64,000 nt of DNA, taken from positions 24,628,782 through 24,692,781 of the forward strand of contig NW_019211454.1 of NCBI RefSeq assembly GCF_002443255.2, written 5' to 3'. This document shows, piece after piece, positions 37,089 through 48,027 of the stretch. Made by a program: the position numbers and the translations under genes. A model generated the notes under the pieces. It searched no databases, was not told the origin of the DNA, and saw nothing but the letters and a program-made list of their open reading frames with translations. Within the stretch, counting starts at the first letter, position 1. Each line of letters opens with the position of its first letter. Source of the stretch: Varroa destructor (Eukaryota; Arthropoda; Arachnida; Mesostigmata; Varroidae).

Positions 37089-39425
37089 CCTAGTTGATAA
37101 TCTTCCATTGTTATTTTTAGACGTGCCCTATCCCAAATGCATATTGACCTCTAAAAGCCTTGCAGTCCTTAAATCTCTATATTGCTCTACTTGGCAATTT
37201 TGTGTAAAAATACAAGTATGTAGATAGACGCTACAGAACGGAGGCTAGAGTGGGTTTGTTTGCAGGACCACCTTCATATATGGTTTGAATTTCGGTTAGT
37301 CCTCACTGTGCCCTGCATCTGTTGTTTAGGCTGCTTCAATGTGGTGAACAAATAACACTTTGATATTTGAAAAACTCAACTTACAAGTTAAATAATAGAA
37401 TGTTGTAAAGAATTGTCCATGCGTAAATTCTATTTAAGCTAATGAGGCTTGTGCAGTAATCGTAACGCAAAACTACTAGTAGCGCGTCTATCATACGAAC
37501 TATTTAGTAATAGTTTTACTTGGTGTAAAGAAGATAATTTCCAACTAAGTTAAATTTATGTGGTTATAACGTACGAATTGCCTTATTTACTTACATGAAG
37601 CTTAAAAGCACTGGAACAGTGGAGATCTTTTCAGAACATAGCGAGACGTCCGTCAAGGATGGATATATTCATCATTACGTACCGGTAGCCCGCCTTTGAT
37701 GATAGGCCTATTTCAGTTTTGGAAATTTAACAGTAGTATGCTTTATATGTGAAGCATTTTCGGTTAGCGCTGCTGAAAATAGCCAACTCGCAACGAAAAC
37801 AAAAACAAAATATTTTTTCTAGCAATAACAGAATAATTAGTGATGAAGCACCGATTTCAAGGGACCATTTATCAGCTTACGAATCGAACACAGCAGAAAC
37901 AGTAACTTCAATGTATCTCTATAGAATAATATCTTGCGTATATTTAGAAATATAACGATTGGCAGATCTATTTTGTATCGCATGCTCAATGAACACGTAT
38001 GTATGCTTTGGCAGAAATATAGACAGGAAATAAATGTGTCCTGAACAAAATCGTAGTGCATTAATAACAGTGAGCTAGAGGGAACTGATCATGCTCATGT
38101 AAAGAGATCGAAAATATAAACTTCAAGTACTCTGTAATCGCTAAATATGTATCAATCAAACGTTACACGTTAGTACTCACTACTTTATCAAAAAACCGTC
38201 ACTGAACTCTTCTCATTGTAAAGAATCAGATATATTGTATGGTTAAAATTATCATAACATCCCCATTGCAGATTTAATAAACAAAAAAGGAAAAAAAACG
38301 CGTGACAGCCAGAACCTCGTCCATGATGGTGATGAGCACCCAGCCGTCTAGATGTGTTAAATGACGCTGGACAATTCGGATGTGAGCAAAGCTCGCGTTG
38401 TCGAAAGGCAATCTAAGATACTGTGTATTTTCTTCTATGATAAACAATTTGAGAAATCTATTTCATTAACATGAGCAAACGATGTACTCTAGTTGATTTA
38501 AGGCTCATAGATAGACATACGTACAATACAAAACGTTTAGCTGTTCAAAAACCCTACTCAAACACGAAACGTCAGCTCGAATTTTCTGGCAGGCCTGATG
38601 CTTTTACGTTGTCACCGATTCACCGGAAAGGTGAACCAAGTTTATGAAAGAAACTTCAATGTGATTACCAAGTTGGTAGCTTTAGGTATCGGCTTTAACT
38701 AGCTGATAAAAAAACCATTTAGGTTGAGTCAGTGCATTACGACAACTTCTAGAATAGTGCAGCGCTTCTCGTGACGTTTACATTGAAGCTTTTTGTTCAT
38801 TTTGGGCGTAATAAAGAAACAGCTAATATCGTAGCCGAACGTTACGGGTTCACGAAGGTCGTTTTCGGAATATCTACAAATTTCTTATGCAAATCGAAAG
38901 GTGTATAAGGCTCTCAGGTCGGGGGCTGAGCTTCGTTTCGGTAGAATCGGAAATCAATAGATAATTTTGTTCCCAACGTATTGGATGACCGGCACAGTTA
39001 AAGCAACACCGACCAAAGGAATCTGCGAAAATCGGCTAGCATGGTAAAAAAGACAATTAATGCTAATCTGATAACGTGGATGGTTTAGTCGTATGGTACG
39101 GTTTAGCCCAATGAGCTAACGGCTTTGCTTTTGCTTGTAGGGAATGACGGATACAGGTCTAAATGTACATTATATAATACTAAGAAGTAATAGAAATATC
39201 ATCCACAACACGGGTCCTTGCTAAGCGTTACATGTATAAATAACAACGCCAACGTTACCAATGACACAAACTACAATATTTATTTTGCTGCTCATTTAAG
39301 ATTTCTATCGCTGATATACATACATCATGCCAATACGGCGTGCGCGTGGGGAGTACGTACACTGTACACGTACACAGGACAGAGAGTTCGAACACATTTT
39401 ACTAAATAACATTAAAGCATCTACA

Positions 39426-40463
39426 TCAGTCAAACGCGACGTTTTCAAGGAACTCCTCAACAAAATCGTCAGCAGTCAAAGACGCTATAAATGAATTGTA
39501 CGTTATGGGCCACCGGCTAGGGGCAGATCTGATCCTCGCACTGGGGTCCATCTGAGTAAAACCACTAGAAAGGACAGCGATCAAAAGGACAACAAATGTG
39601 ATGACAAGTCTTCGTAAGCTGTCGCAGTCACAATCAGAATCGCACGCAGCGGAAACAACACCAACAAGCGATGTTTGCAGTGACTTGTCCTGGTACAGGG
39701 CAGTGAACGAGTTATCATCCAAAGTGCAATTACCATCCCGCTTCGTGATTGGTGAAATCGGGCGAAGAGTCCAGAGCAATGGACGGTCAGGGCTAACTAT
39801 AGTACTCTCCAGCGGCCCATCTGCCTCCCCAAGTTTGGCTTCATAGCACATGCAGGAACCTGGTCTCACACGAGGCTCACTGTGCTGATCGTATCGTTTT
39901 AACTGTTCTGGGCTGACATTAAGCCGATGTTGCTGACAATTAGTTGTATCCATAGACTTTACGCCACTGAGTTTAGATACTGGTGCTACAGTATGTGCTT
40001 CCGCTAGATATGTACATCGATTTTCTGGTTTGCTTACCGATTCTATCTTGGGACCAAAAGCCTTCGCATTCTGTTTGGTGTTTACAACGGCCTGCGCATT
40101 ACGGAGACTGATCTTCGCCTCACCACTTTTGCTATCTTCGTCTATCGGAATATGCACGCGAGTCTTTGTTTTATAAATACCTCTAGTATCTGCATTAGTT
40201 AGCTCATCCTTTACGGTATTCTGATCAAAAGCTTTATCACGAATCGCGAGTTCTACTTCACAAATCCGTTGTCTTCTCGAGCGCGTGTTCCGGCTAGGCG
40301 GTGCATCGTCACTTAGGATCGAAGGGTTGTCCTTAAGCAACATAAAAGCTTCCCTACCAACTCTATTTTTCTTTCCGCGGCGCGACGTTCTCTCTTTTTG
40401 TTCCAAATCTACACGCACGTTAGCGTTCTCTTTGCTCGCTAGTGGATCGTTACATGGACGCAT
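39426..40463 (-). CDS. Single-exon orphan protein, 345 aa, one C-terminal membrane segment
   Basis: This is the longest open frame in the window and too long to be chance in AT-rich DNA. The ATG lies at 40463-40461 and the TGA at 39428-39426. An in-frame TAG lies 18 bases before the ATG, inside a fair acceptor context, so the frame could also be the last exon of a longer gene. Basic clusters lie at about residues 25-37 (TSRRGKKNRVGR) and 58-66 (RNTRSRRQR), suggesting nuclear targeting or nucleic-acid contact. The middle is polar with no visible fold. A short Cys/Asp run (CDSDCDCDS) precedes a hydrophobic segment at about 286-302 (LVITFVVLLIAVLSSG). About 44 residues follow, ending acidic (DDFVEEFLEN). 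An AATAAA on the minus strand at 39284-39279 is a plausible poly(A) signal, about 140 bases after the stop. I do not recognise the family. A nuclear-envelope or ER tail-type membrane protein is one inference from the layout. Confidence 0.7.
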   Translation of the reverse strand: MRPCNDPLASKENANVRVDLEQKERTSRRGKKNRVGREAFMLLKDNPSILSDDAPPSRNTRSRRQRICEVELAIRDKAFDQNTVKDELTNADTRGIYKTKTRVHIPIDEDSKSGEAKISLRNAQAVVNTKQNAKAFGPKIESVSKPENRCTYLAEAHTVAPVSKLSGVKSMDTTNCQQHRLNVSPEQLKRYDQHSEPRVRPGSCMCYEAKLGEADGPLESTIVSPDRPLLWTLRPISPITKRDGNCTLDDNSFTALYQDKSLQTSLVGVVSAACDSDCDCDSLRRLVITFVVLLIAVLSSGFTQMDPSARIRSAPSRWPITYNSFIASLTADDFVEEFLENVAFD

Positions 40464-40488
40464 GATCAAACGTTGTTTCTACACGTAT

Positions 40489-40807
40489 CAGAAAAACCAA
40501 GTAATGCGGCATTCGTTAGCACCGCTAGATTACTCGCTCGTAACCCAACGATTCAAGCTAAGTTTGAACCCCTCGTCTTTGGCTCCGTACCATAAACGAG
40601 AGGGGGATCGCACTTCTGGGTTAGCAGACACTACTGACTACGTTTGCTCCTCACGAAAGTTACGAAGCAATCACAAGCTGTCGACTCTGCGGCAGCTCAA
40701 TACATTGAAGCCAGCCAAACTGTTTGCAGAGTACGTGACGCCTGCAAAATGCTACGATGACCATATTGCGTGCATCGTCTGTGATATGATCATCACGCAT
40801 GTAATCT
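40489..40807 (+). CDS. Exon candidate opposite the 345-aa gene's 5' end
   Basis: The acceptor TTTCTACACGTATCAG ends at 40488 and the strong donor ATCTA/GTAAGT lies at 40808. The frame between them is open for 106 codons. It reads KNQVMRHSLAPLDYSLVTQR near the start and ends AKCYDDHIACIVCDMIITHV. It starts only 26 bases from the ATG of the minus-strand 345-aa frame, in divergent orientation, and the frame also continues antisense into that gene. Either a divergent neighbour or a shadow frame. Confidence 0.25.
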
Positions 40808-42165
40808 AGTAAGTAGCGGAATATTATAGACGAATTTTTACGTGTTGGTGTACCGTGTTCAAAGCATGGAACCTGTGTGGACATTGATTAAGCTATGAGG
40901 ACGACAATTAAAGCACGTCGATTATGGGTTAATAACGATTTTGTACTGGGAGAGTTTATCTTGCAGCAGCAACGAACGGAACACTTACGGTATTGTTCTA
41001 TAGTTCTCGTGTAAACAATAAGGTGTTTTTAGTGTAAACACAATGCCTATTCTGTTCGAGTACTGTCCTTTTTACAACAAATTATCAAGCTTTACAATTG
41101 AATCTCCAGCTTCATATTACTACTGCAAAAACTAAATGCCGTATGCAGAGTACGATTATCAAGACATTGTATTGAAAAATTTAATAAAATTTTTACATTT
41201 CATAGAATCAGATTTAACAAACGTGTTCCCATTTTTCCTTGTGTTAGAGTTTCGCATCTTCCATCTCTTGCGAATCCTATTTGAAACAGGACTCACGCGA
41301 TTAGTTCAGGGAATCCTATAAAACAGACGCCACTGGTCCTTAGAATTTAAGTTGATGCACAATACGATTTGCAGTTGTTTATCACAAGAACGGTACTCTT
41401 GTCAAAAAGCACACAACTTAATTTGAACGTTTTTTTACATTTAAATAGCCTGCTAAAGCCTAGATCCTTGTTAGCTCTGCTAAAGAGAATCAACCAAGCG
41501 CGCTCTTCTTTATTCTTGTTTACTTTATTAGTCCATAGGCTTTATTGCGTATGTATTTTTTTGTACGTATCTTTTGGTGAGAAACCAACTTACTACGGTA
41601 TACCATGCGACAGGAACACAATATGACACAGCATAAATGTGGCCGTTTAATTAAAGATGGTCATTCTTATTTGACAAATATACATAGATATAAGTGTACT
41701 ACGATTTTGCCATTTGGGTCAGGCACATACGGAGCTTCACCTGACTCGAAATAAATTAGCTCTTAATCAACAGTTCAGGCATCGACTTTGAGTGAAATCA
41801 TTACAATGGATGCCAACCATTCACCGACCCGAGTTCAGACCTTTTTCATGTTTTTTTTAAGGTTTTTTCCACTTCTAGTATTTCAGTGATATCCACGATA
41901 CGGTATCACTGTACACTGAGCATGCCATGGACGTTTGGCTCTAATTTGTAGTTTCACTGCAGCCCATTAGGAACGGGCTTCCTTTCGTTGCTGAAATACC
42001 AAGACCCCCGCCAGCTGTTGCGCAAATAACAGAAAACGAAAAACAATATTAGCCGAGGATGGCATTTGCATGTTTGGGTAAGGACCTCCGATTGACGGGC
42101 CTATTCACCGACGCCACCTCAGCCACGAGGACACGACCCCCTTAGCCTTTTTTTTTTGTTTTTAG
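40808..42165. other. Mostly noncoding
   Basis: AT-rich. A strong plus acceptor at 41887 (TTCTAGTATTTCAG) opens only 18-20 codon frames (DIHDTVSLYTEHAMDVWL or ISTIRYHCTLSMPWTFGSNL). It may be a short terminal exon. Confidence 0.35.
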
Positions 42166-42249
42166 CCTCAGTCTCTAAGAATGCATTTCGGCTTCTGGGA
42201 GGGGTGTCCGTTAGTGTCAAGATTGCGGTTGAGAATCAGGGCTGTGGGC
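42166..42249 (+). CDS. Internal exon candidate, 27 codons
   Basis: The acceptor is a textbook one: CCTTTTTTTTTTGTTTTTAG ending at 42165. A second AG (CAG, 42169-42171) lies six bases on. A good donor GGGC/GTATGT follows at 42250. The frame reads SVSKNAFRLLGGVSVSVKIA, VENQGCG and ends in phase 1. A second frame from an internal ATG (42181) is open to 42366 but ignores the donor. No flanking exon was joined. Confidence 0.33.
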
Positions 42250-43057
42250 GTATGTTGCACAGCTGGCGGCTGTGCAAACCATAGGCGCCCTTCTAAATCT
42301 CGCAGCAAACGCCCAACGAATACCTGCAACGAAACAGTCTCAAGTATATCTAATGTTTCTGCTTAACTGAGCTAATGTTTCGATAACGCATCGATATGTG
42401 CGGTGTGTTTAGGATAAAGCCAACGTAGAAACTGTCACACAAGCAGAAAATTAATAGTAGATTAAGCGTAACGATCATTGTAATGGAAAAATAATATATT
42501 CAAATCGATTAGTTTAGCATTACAAGACTGTTTTAAGCATCTGCTAACAAATGTCAAAGTCGATAGATAGGAGTACCAATTACGCTCTTAATTAGCTTTG
42601 ATTTGTTCGAACGATCTAGGCCTTTCCATAAATGTAACTAGGCAAAGGACACCTCCTTATCACGCTTTATGAGTCTGCTGGCTCACATCAGGTCTTGCAG
42701 TCATTACAGGCTGGGCAGTATATAGAAGCGGTAAATGTCGACCGCCAAATTAAGTGAATGCTAAAGGCTCGTCGAGTAGAACCAGTGAGTCGGTCCGATG
42801 TATCTAACTGAGAGCAACATTTGTTAATAAAAACGCATCTAAGAGGTGTTTCCTCGTGTTCGTTATAGATTCAAATTAGTAGAAACTGCTAGATAGCCTG
42901 AAATGATATAGATAGCATTAAGAAATGTCTGACGTGCTTTAAAGGTGTAGTAGTAAAAAGATAAACAGAGGCACAAATGCACGCGCCTCGCTGACTATGA
43001 TCAGGGTTGTTCTAAGGACTTTATTATCGGTAAGCACTGTTGTCTTGGTGATGCTTA

Positions 43058-43093
<36 letters not shown>

Positions 43094-44089
43094 GATTAAC
43101 GCTACCCCACGCTCGCGTGGAACGGTCGGAAATTACCGTTATGCTACGGTTATCACCGACCGCTAACCTCTTAGTCATCTGTTAAAAAGAAACGGTTCCG
43201 CTGCTTCGTGGTAGACAACTGAAATCATTAGAGGACGTCTGCTACGAAAGAGCACGCCCGCGACGAACATCAGCGCGAACGAGCCGAAAGGACAACAAAC
43301 GACTCATAGTCCAGCTTTAATTAAATTATTGGTAGCCTATGATAGAAAGTAGGTCACGTTCAGTATCTCTGAGATCTGTTTTTGCGAAGCCGAACGATTA
43401 CGCCACCACTGTTTCTTGTTTAGATATTTTTTACGCGCTGACTTAAACATTTGGAAAACAAAGCGTTCAGTTTGCATTAACGACACGACGCTGTAGTATA
43501 TTTGTACATAAAGATCTAATTGAAGCACAAATTTTTATCGCACGCGCATTATACGATACGATAGAAAACTCTCTGAACAATAGTCGTACGCTATAACGCT
43601 AAATTCAATTACTAGATTGGCACAACAGCTTTTTTCTTGGGCGGCCCATGCTATTTAAACGTGTACTATATTCCAAAATGGACTGCTAAAAGGCACTTGC
43701 TCTCCAATGTTTGCCGCCGAGGTTTTGTGCAGGATAATTATGGTAAACAGCCTGTAGGTTGTGCTATTGTGCCAATGTAGCGAAAAAGTAAGATCAATCG
43801 GGGGTAATTGGCTTCAGGTGGTAAACCTAAGCAGAGATCCAAACAGGACCTCTATCTGAAACCTGTCGTCATTCGTCGGCAATAGGATTATGAAATTCGG
43901 ATCCATTTGTAAATATTTCAAGGAAGTAAGGTCGCTGGTCAGCGGCTTTCCGTAACCCAGTTTAATTTCGGCAATGAAATTAGTTTCTGGAAAAATCTTA
44001 CCTCACAAGACTCGGTCATTCCGCTGGACATAAGGACATAAAGGAGCGCAGACGGCAGAGCAATGAAAACCGTCTTCGAAGAGTTTCAG
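42250..44089. other. Noncoding with TA repeat
   Basis: Opposed short frames around 43095-43185 on both strands, each protein-like, cannot both be real and neither has complete splice support. Confidence 0.4.
43059..43090. repeat. (TA)16 microsatellite
   Basis: Sixteen perfect TA units. Open frames on both strands run through it only because TA repeats contain no stop in phase. Confidence 0.97.
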
Positions 44090-44286
44090 TGAACCTTTGT
44101 GTTTACGGGTCAGTACTACCTTCGTTTCTGCTTCGTTGCACTACACAAGCGGCAAAAATATTTAGAGCAAAGAAGATACCGAAAGCAATATCCGCTAAAT
44201 GTCTTTTCGGAAATTTTTGGCAAAACAAATTCATACGTCCAGCTAAAAGACCGAAAACGAGTATGGACAACGATTATCGAGGCTAA
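44090..44286 (+). CDS. Terminal exon candidate, 64 codons, basic
   Basis: The acceptor CTTCGAAGAGTTTCAG ends at 44089. The compatible frame reads NLCVYGSVLPSFLLRCTTQA, then a Lys/Arg-rich half (AKIFRAKKIPKAISAKCLFG) and ends MDNDYRG before TAA. A second frame over the same bases, open to 44293 and rich in Arg/Lys/Tyr, has a stop directly after the acceptor and no ATG. Product unknown. Confidence 0.26.
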
Positions 44287-44770
44287 GAAGTAAACATATA
44301 AAAAGTCGTGATCACTTTTGGCTACCAGCTCAACAAATTATAATATTTTTAATGAAAATATTGTAACATTTATAAACCTGTTTCTACAAAGAGCTTTTGC
44401 TACGACTCGGACTAGACGAATCCATTAAGTAACCCCATAGATGAAAATCTAATAACTTTCATGCACGTATGTTGGCTGAGCTACGTCACTGATTCGAATC
44501 AGAAGAAAAAAAATAATAATTTATTTAGAATCTGATTGAAGCAAAGCTAGACAAAAACTCCGCTCGTAGAAACGCTTTTCATTATTAAGGCCATTATATG
44601 GGCAGATCGTAGTTGTTTTCCACGGCTTAAATGACTATTGACTAATAAATACACAGTATCTACATCAGTAGCTTCCTAAGCGGTTATTCTCGTCCTTACA
44701 ATTTGTTTCCGGCTTTTACAGTGCAATAGTGAATTGTATTCCTAGAGCAGGTTGACTGTTTATTTATTGG

Positions 44771-44794
44771 ATTCTTTACTGAATCCTTTACTGA
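44771..44794. repeat. Tandem duplication, two 12-base units
   Basis: Units ATTCTTTACTGA and ATCCTTTACTGA lie end to end with one difference. Confidence 0.85.
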
Positions 44795-45041
44795 AGCATA
44801 ACATGCTATTCAAGTAGAGTTCATTCTATAGAATAAACTCTGTGTATAATATCTTGATGCGCAAACTCTACAATTCTACAGAATTTACTGTCACATAGAT
44901 TTAGCACTCTGCTTTTCTGCCAGGTCATTTGCATATCGTTTAGATGAGGCCAATCCACCATTAAGCAGCAGCCAGTGCACTTCTTCGTCGTCCACCGAAA
45001 AAAGTTGGCCTATATTTTTCTGTTTCTTTTTTTTCTAATAG

Positions 45042-45103
45042 CCGATGGTGCTGGACGCCTAGCCGCTGCGAAAGAAGCTCACGGCCAGTGCTTCCTTCTC
45101 TAA
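45042..45103 (+). CDS. Short exon after a near-ideal acceptor
   Basis: The acceptor reads TTTCTTTTTTTTCTAATAG, ending at 45041. One frame gives DGAGRLAAAKEAHGQCFLL and a stop. Another stays open to about 45152 (beginning RWCWTPSRCERSSRPVLPSL). The frame cannot be chosen without the upstream exon. The acceptor alone supports the feature. Confidence 0.26.
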
Positions 45104-47633
45104 TGGCACTGCGCCAATCCACGCGAGTTAAGCAAAGTTCCCCTGTTGTATAGGTGTTTCAATGAAGACATACGTGTGTGTTGATGTAAATATGAGGTAC
45201 CTCTATTTTCTATTATAGCGACGCCTGATAGCTAGCTAGGACGAGGGTCAATTACGTTGCTAGAGTCTATGATTAGGGCCACATGCACCTCATCAGCGTG
45301 ATTGATATACAAGGCATGAGCTGTTTTGAATAAACTTTCGCTGCCCCAATCTCCCTATAGTGCCTGTTTTCGCTCGGATTTCTAATTCAGTAATAATAAA
45401 GAAGTAAAATATCTTCAAACGCGATTTTTACTGAATGGTGAATGAATAATATGGACGATTTATACTGAACAATGAGGGTTCGTACATGCTTTCATATGGA
45501 ATAGAAATACACTCTGGTAGTAAAATTACAGCTAGTTTCAATTTCATAGTATAGACCTAATAACCTAGGAATCGGGATAACCAGCGGCACAAATATTGCG
45601 CTAAGAATTTTTAAGTTTTGAAATGTAATAAACCTAAAAGCTTTGGTACCATCACCAGTTCGTCCGTATAAAACATAAAGATTTAAAGCGATCTTTGTCA
45701 TTATTTCATATTAGAAACACTGCTGCTGTGTATCTTGTCACTGACATAAACTATCCAACTGGAGCCTTTTTCAACAATATATATATATATATATATATAT
45801 GTTTTTTTTTTATTGTAAAACGCTTATTACTGTTACTGAAATACGTATGAACGTGAATTAAACCGTCGCTAATAAGTTAATGGCAGTATAACTTAAAATG
45901 TCTGAGTACAATTATACCGCAGGCATTCGTTTTCGCTCTACTCAATATATATAGTTAATTACAGGTCGATGAAAAAATCAGCTGATATTCCTGTCGCAAA
46001 TCATAATTGAAAAAACTTAACACGAATCTACTGATATACTAATTAGTTTTCACAAACTTAATCTTCCTAAACTTAAGTAACGAATCCCGCTGTCCACGTT
46101 CACTTGCATGTCGACACCTTGGTTGTCATAAGGTGCTACTCAGATTGACGGAAACGGGAAAGTTTCAAAGATATGGTTACAGCTACAAGTTATTTACTAG
46201 GGTTAGCCTGACTGGTCAACTCTAAATGTATCCTTACGTCAGATTTGTTTTCTTGTATTGTATGATTTTTACCTATTTGCGTAATGGGGACGTGTGGCTT
46301 CTGTGGAGTTACTATAGGCACGATATGTTGCTGAGTGACTGCTTTCGACCGTCGATTAATGCCACGAACCCGCCTCTACCTTTACAACATAGGCATAGAC
46401 ACTTGTGTGCGCGATTTCATGGGCTATCAACAGTTGGCAGAAAAAGATACACGAATGCACGTAGCTTTCACCACAGCTGTTCACAAACAATGTGGTGGCA
46501 GCGGCGCTCTAAAAAGTGGGCGTAAGTTCGGAAAAAAATATGATTAGTATCGCCTTTGCCTTTTTTTCGAAGTAGGAAGCTAAATTCAGATGGGGTAATG
46601 GCAGTTCGATTCAGCCCACTACGAGCTTTCAATTGGTACTCAGATCAGCCCTTTACATAGACTCATTGTAAAAGAGGGATACATTTCAGTATAAAGATTT
46701 TCAAAAGTGGTTGGGTAATACGGTTTACGTACGATTGACGCCACCAGAATGAGATCTTACCCTATGGGGGTTTAATGTGAGGCTTAGCGTTGTTTTTAGC
46801 GAGACCACTACCCATGAATTCGCAATTTCTCTCTGGAGCTTCACTTCGAATCAGTTCAGATCTTTATTTAACAGAACTAGAAGGCCGATAGAAGGGACTG
46901 GATAGTGCCATCGTATCATCAAGCCGATGTCACCGTCAGGTTCCCCAACTCACCAGACGAGCTCATTGCGTGCACGCGAGTATATCCTCCACGTACATCC
47001 TCTTAACCTGGCCTTAGAACGTCATCTGAGACGTCCTCTATGTTTCTTAGATGCATCTTGATCAGGCAACCCCTTTCCTTTAAGGCCTTCCTAGTTAGGG
47101 CTTTGCCCTCACCCCAACACTTGCGTGATCAAGTAATGTAAGATACAAAAACTTTGATTCCATCACCAATATAACACAGCATTTTCGAAATGCGCCCTAA
47201 CACGTCGTACATGCTTCCACTGTATGGGGGGCCGTATCCTCGGTCCATTCTGTGCGGCAATCCAGTTTGTGAAACAGCAAAATTGGTCATGCGAAACCAA
47301 TTCAGTTACAAGGATTACCGGTTCATTTATTCAGTGTCAAAGCACTTGAAACGTAATATTTCAAATTCTCAAGGCCGACCAAGAATACAGAGACGCGTCT
47401 GCCGATGTTTGCTAGAACGCGTAGGCTTAATGAGATTCTAACTAAGAAAGCAATTATCTGGCGTTCGTTTTAAGGTTCTCTTCGTATTGCCGTCATGTCA
47501 GTTAGAACTCGCCGCCCTGTTAGCTACTAAGCAGCGTTGTGAGTGATGATGGTAGGGTTTCCTTACTTTGAGGCAACCTTATAAGTTCCCAAAGGCAAAG
47601 GTGGACAACGTATCACTCCTACAGTGGAATGGG
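45104..47633. other. No supported gene
   Basis: AT-rich with the AT/T repeat. Plus frames 46226-46525 and 47190-47441 are within chance range and without splice signals. Confidence 0.4.
45777..45811. repeat. (AT)12 followed by T10
   Basis: Twelve AT units, one G, then ten T. Confidence 0.95.
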
Positions 47634-47975
47634 TTATTTGCTTAGTAGCTGGTTCACTGCTGTTCGTCTATCCAAGTTAATCGGTAAGAGGCGTTTAGCC
47701 TGTATAACGGGTTCGCCGTTATACCGGCTGCAGGCAATGTAGAGGGGGCGCAGCGGGGGGTCAGTAACAGCTGGGGAGGTCATTACGTTCAACAAGTGGT
47801 CGTTTATGGTGGATAGACCAAGTGAATACAAGTAACTGACCGAGGCGAGAGGCGAAATATAGCAGTCGCAAGCAGAATTGGCCGCGTCCGACGATTTGAG
47901 CGATTCATTTACATTGGAGGGATTTGCTGCGATTGCGAGCGCCGGCATCAAATATATACACTGAACTGTATTCAT
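47634..47975 (-). CDS. Orphan protein with signal-like N-terminus, 113 aa
   Basis: The ATG at 47975-47973 lies only three bases downstream, on this strand, of a 46-base (AT)n tract. The first residues (MNTVQCIYLMPALAIAA) look like a secretory signal. They are followed by a polar stretch with two Asn-X-Ser sites (NPSNVNESLKSSDAANSACD), then YISPLASVSYLYSLGLSTIN, and a basic end. The frame closes at TAA, 47636-47634. Length alone is within chance, but composition is protein-like. Family unknown; a small secreted protein is the inference. Confidence 0.35.
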   Translation of the reverse strand: MNTVQCIYLMPALAIAANPSNVNESLKSSDAANSACDCYISPLASVSYLYSLGLSTINDHLLNVMTSPAVTDPPLRPLYIACSRYNGEPVIQAKRLLPINLDRRTAVNQLLSK

Positions 47976-47976
47976 G

Positions 47977-47978
<2 letters not shown>

Positions 47979-48024
<46 letters not shown>
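47979..48024. repeat. (AT)23 microsatellite
   Basis: The longest simple repeat in the window, 46 bases. It abuts the start codon of the minus-strand frame at 47634-47975. Confidence 0.97.

Positions 48025-48027
<3 letters not shown>

Larger units (their letters stand above)
34111..39425. other. 5.3-kb stretch without a supported gene
   Basis: Plus frames at 34431-34643 and 35930-36160 (the latter with an ATG, Lys/Arg-rich, 76 codons) look somewhat protein-like but lack splice support. Also the direct repeat at 37.0 kb and a hairpin at 35134. The AATAAA at 39279-39284 belongs to the 345-aa gene. Confidence 0.4.

Noticed and set aside
39598..39846. Plus 82-codon frame inside the 345-aa gene
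   Set aside because: Shadow of the longer minus-strand coding region.
42939..43185. Opposed frames with Tyr-Ile repeats
   Set aside because: Both pass through the (TA)16 repeat; there is no independent support.
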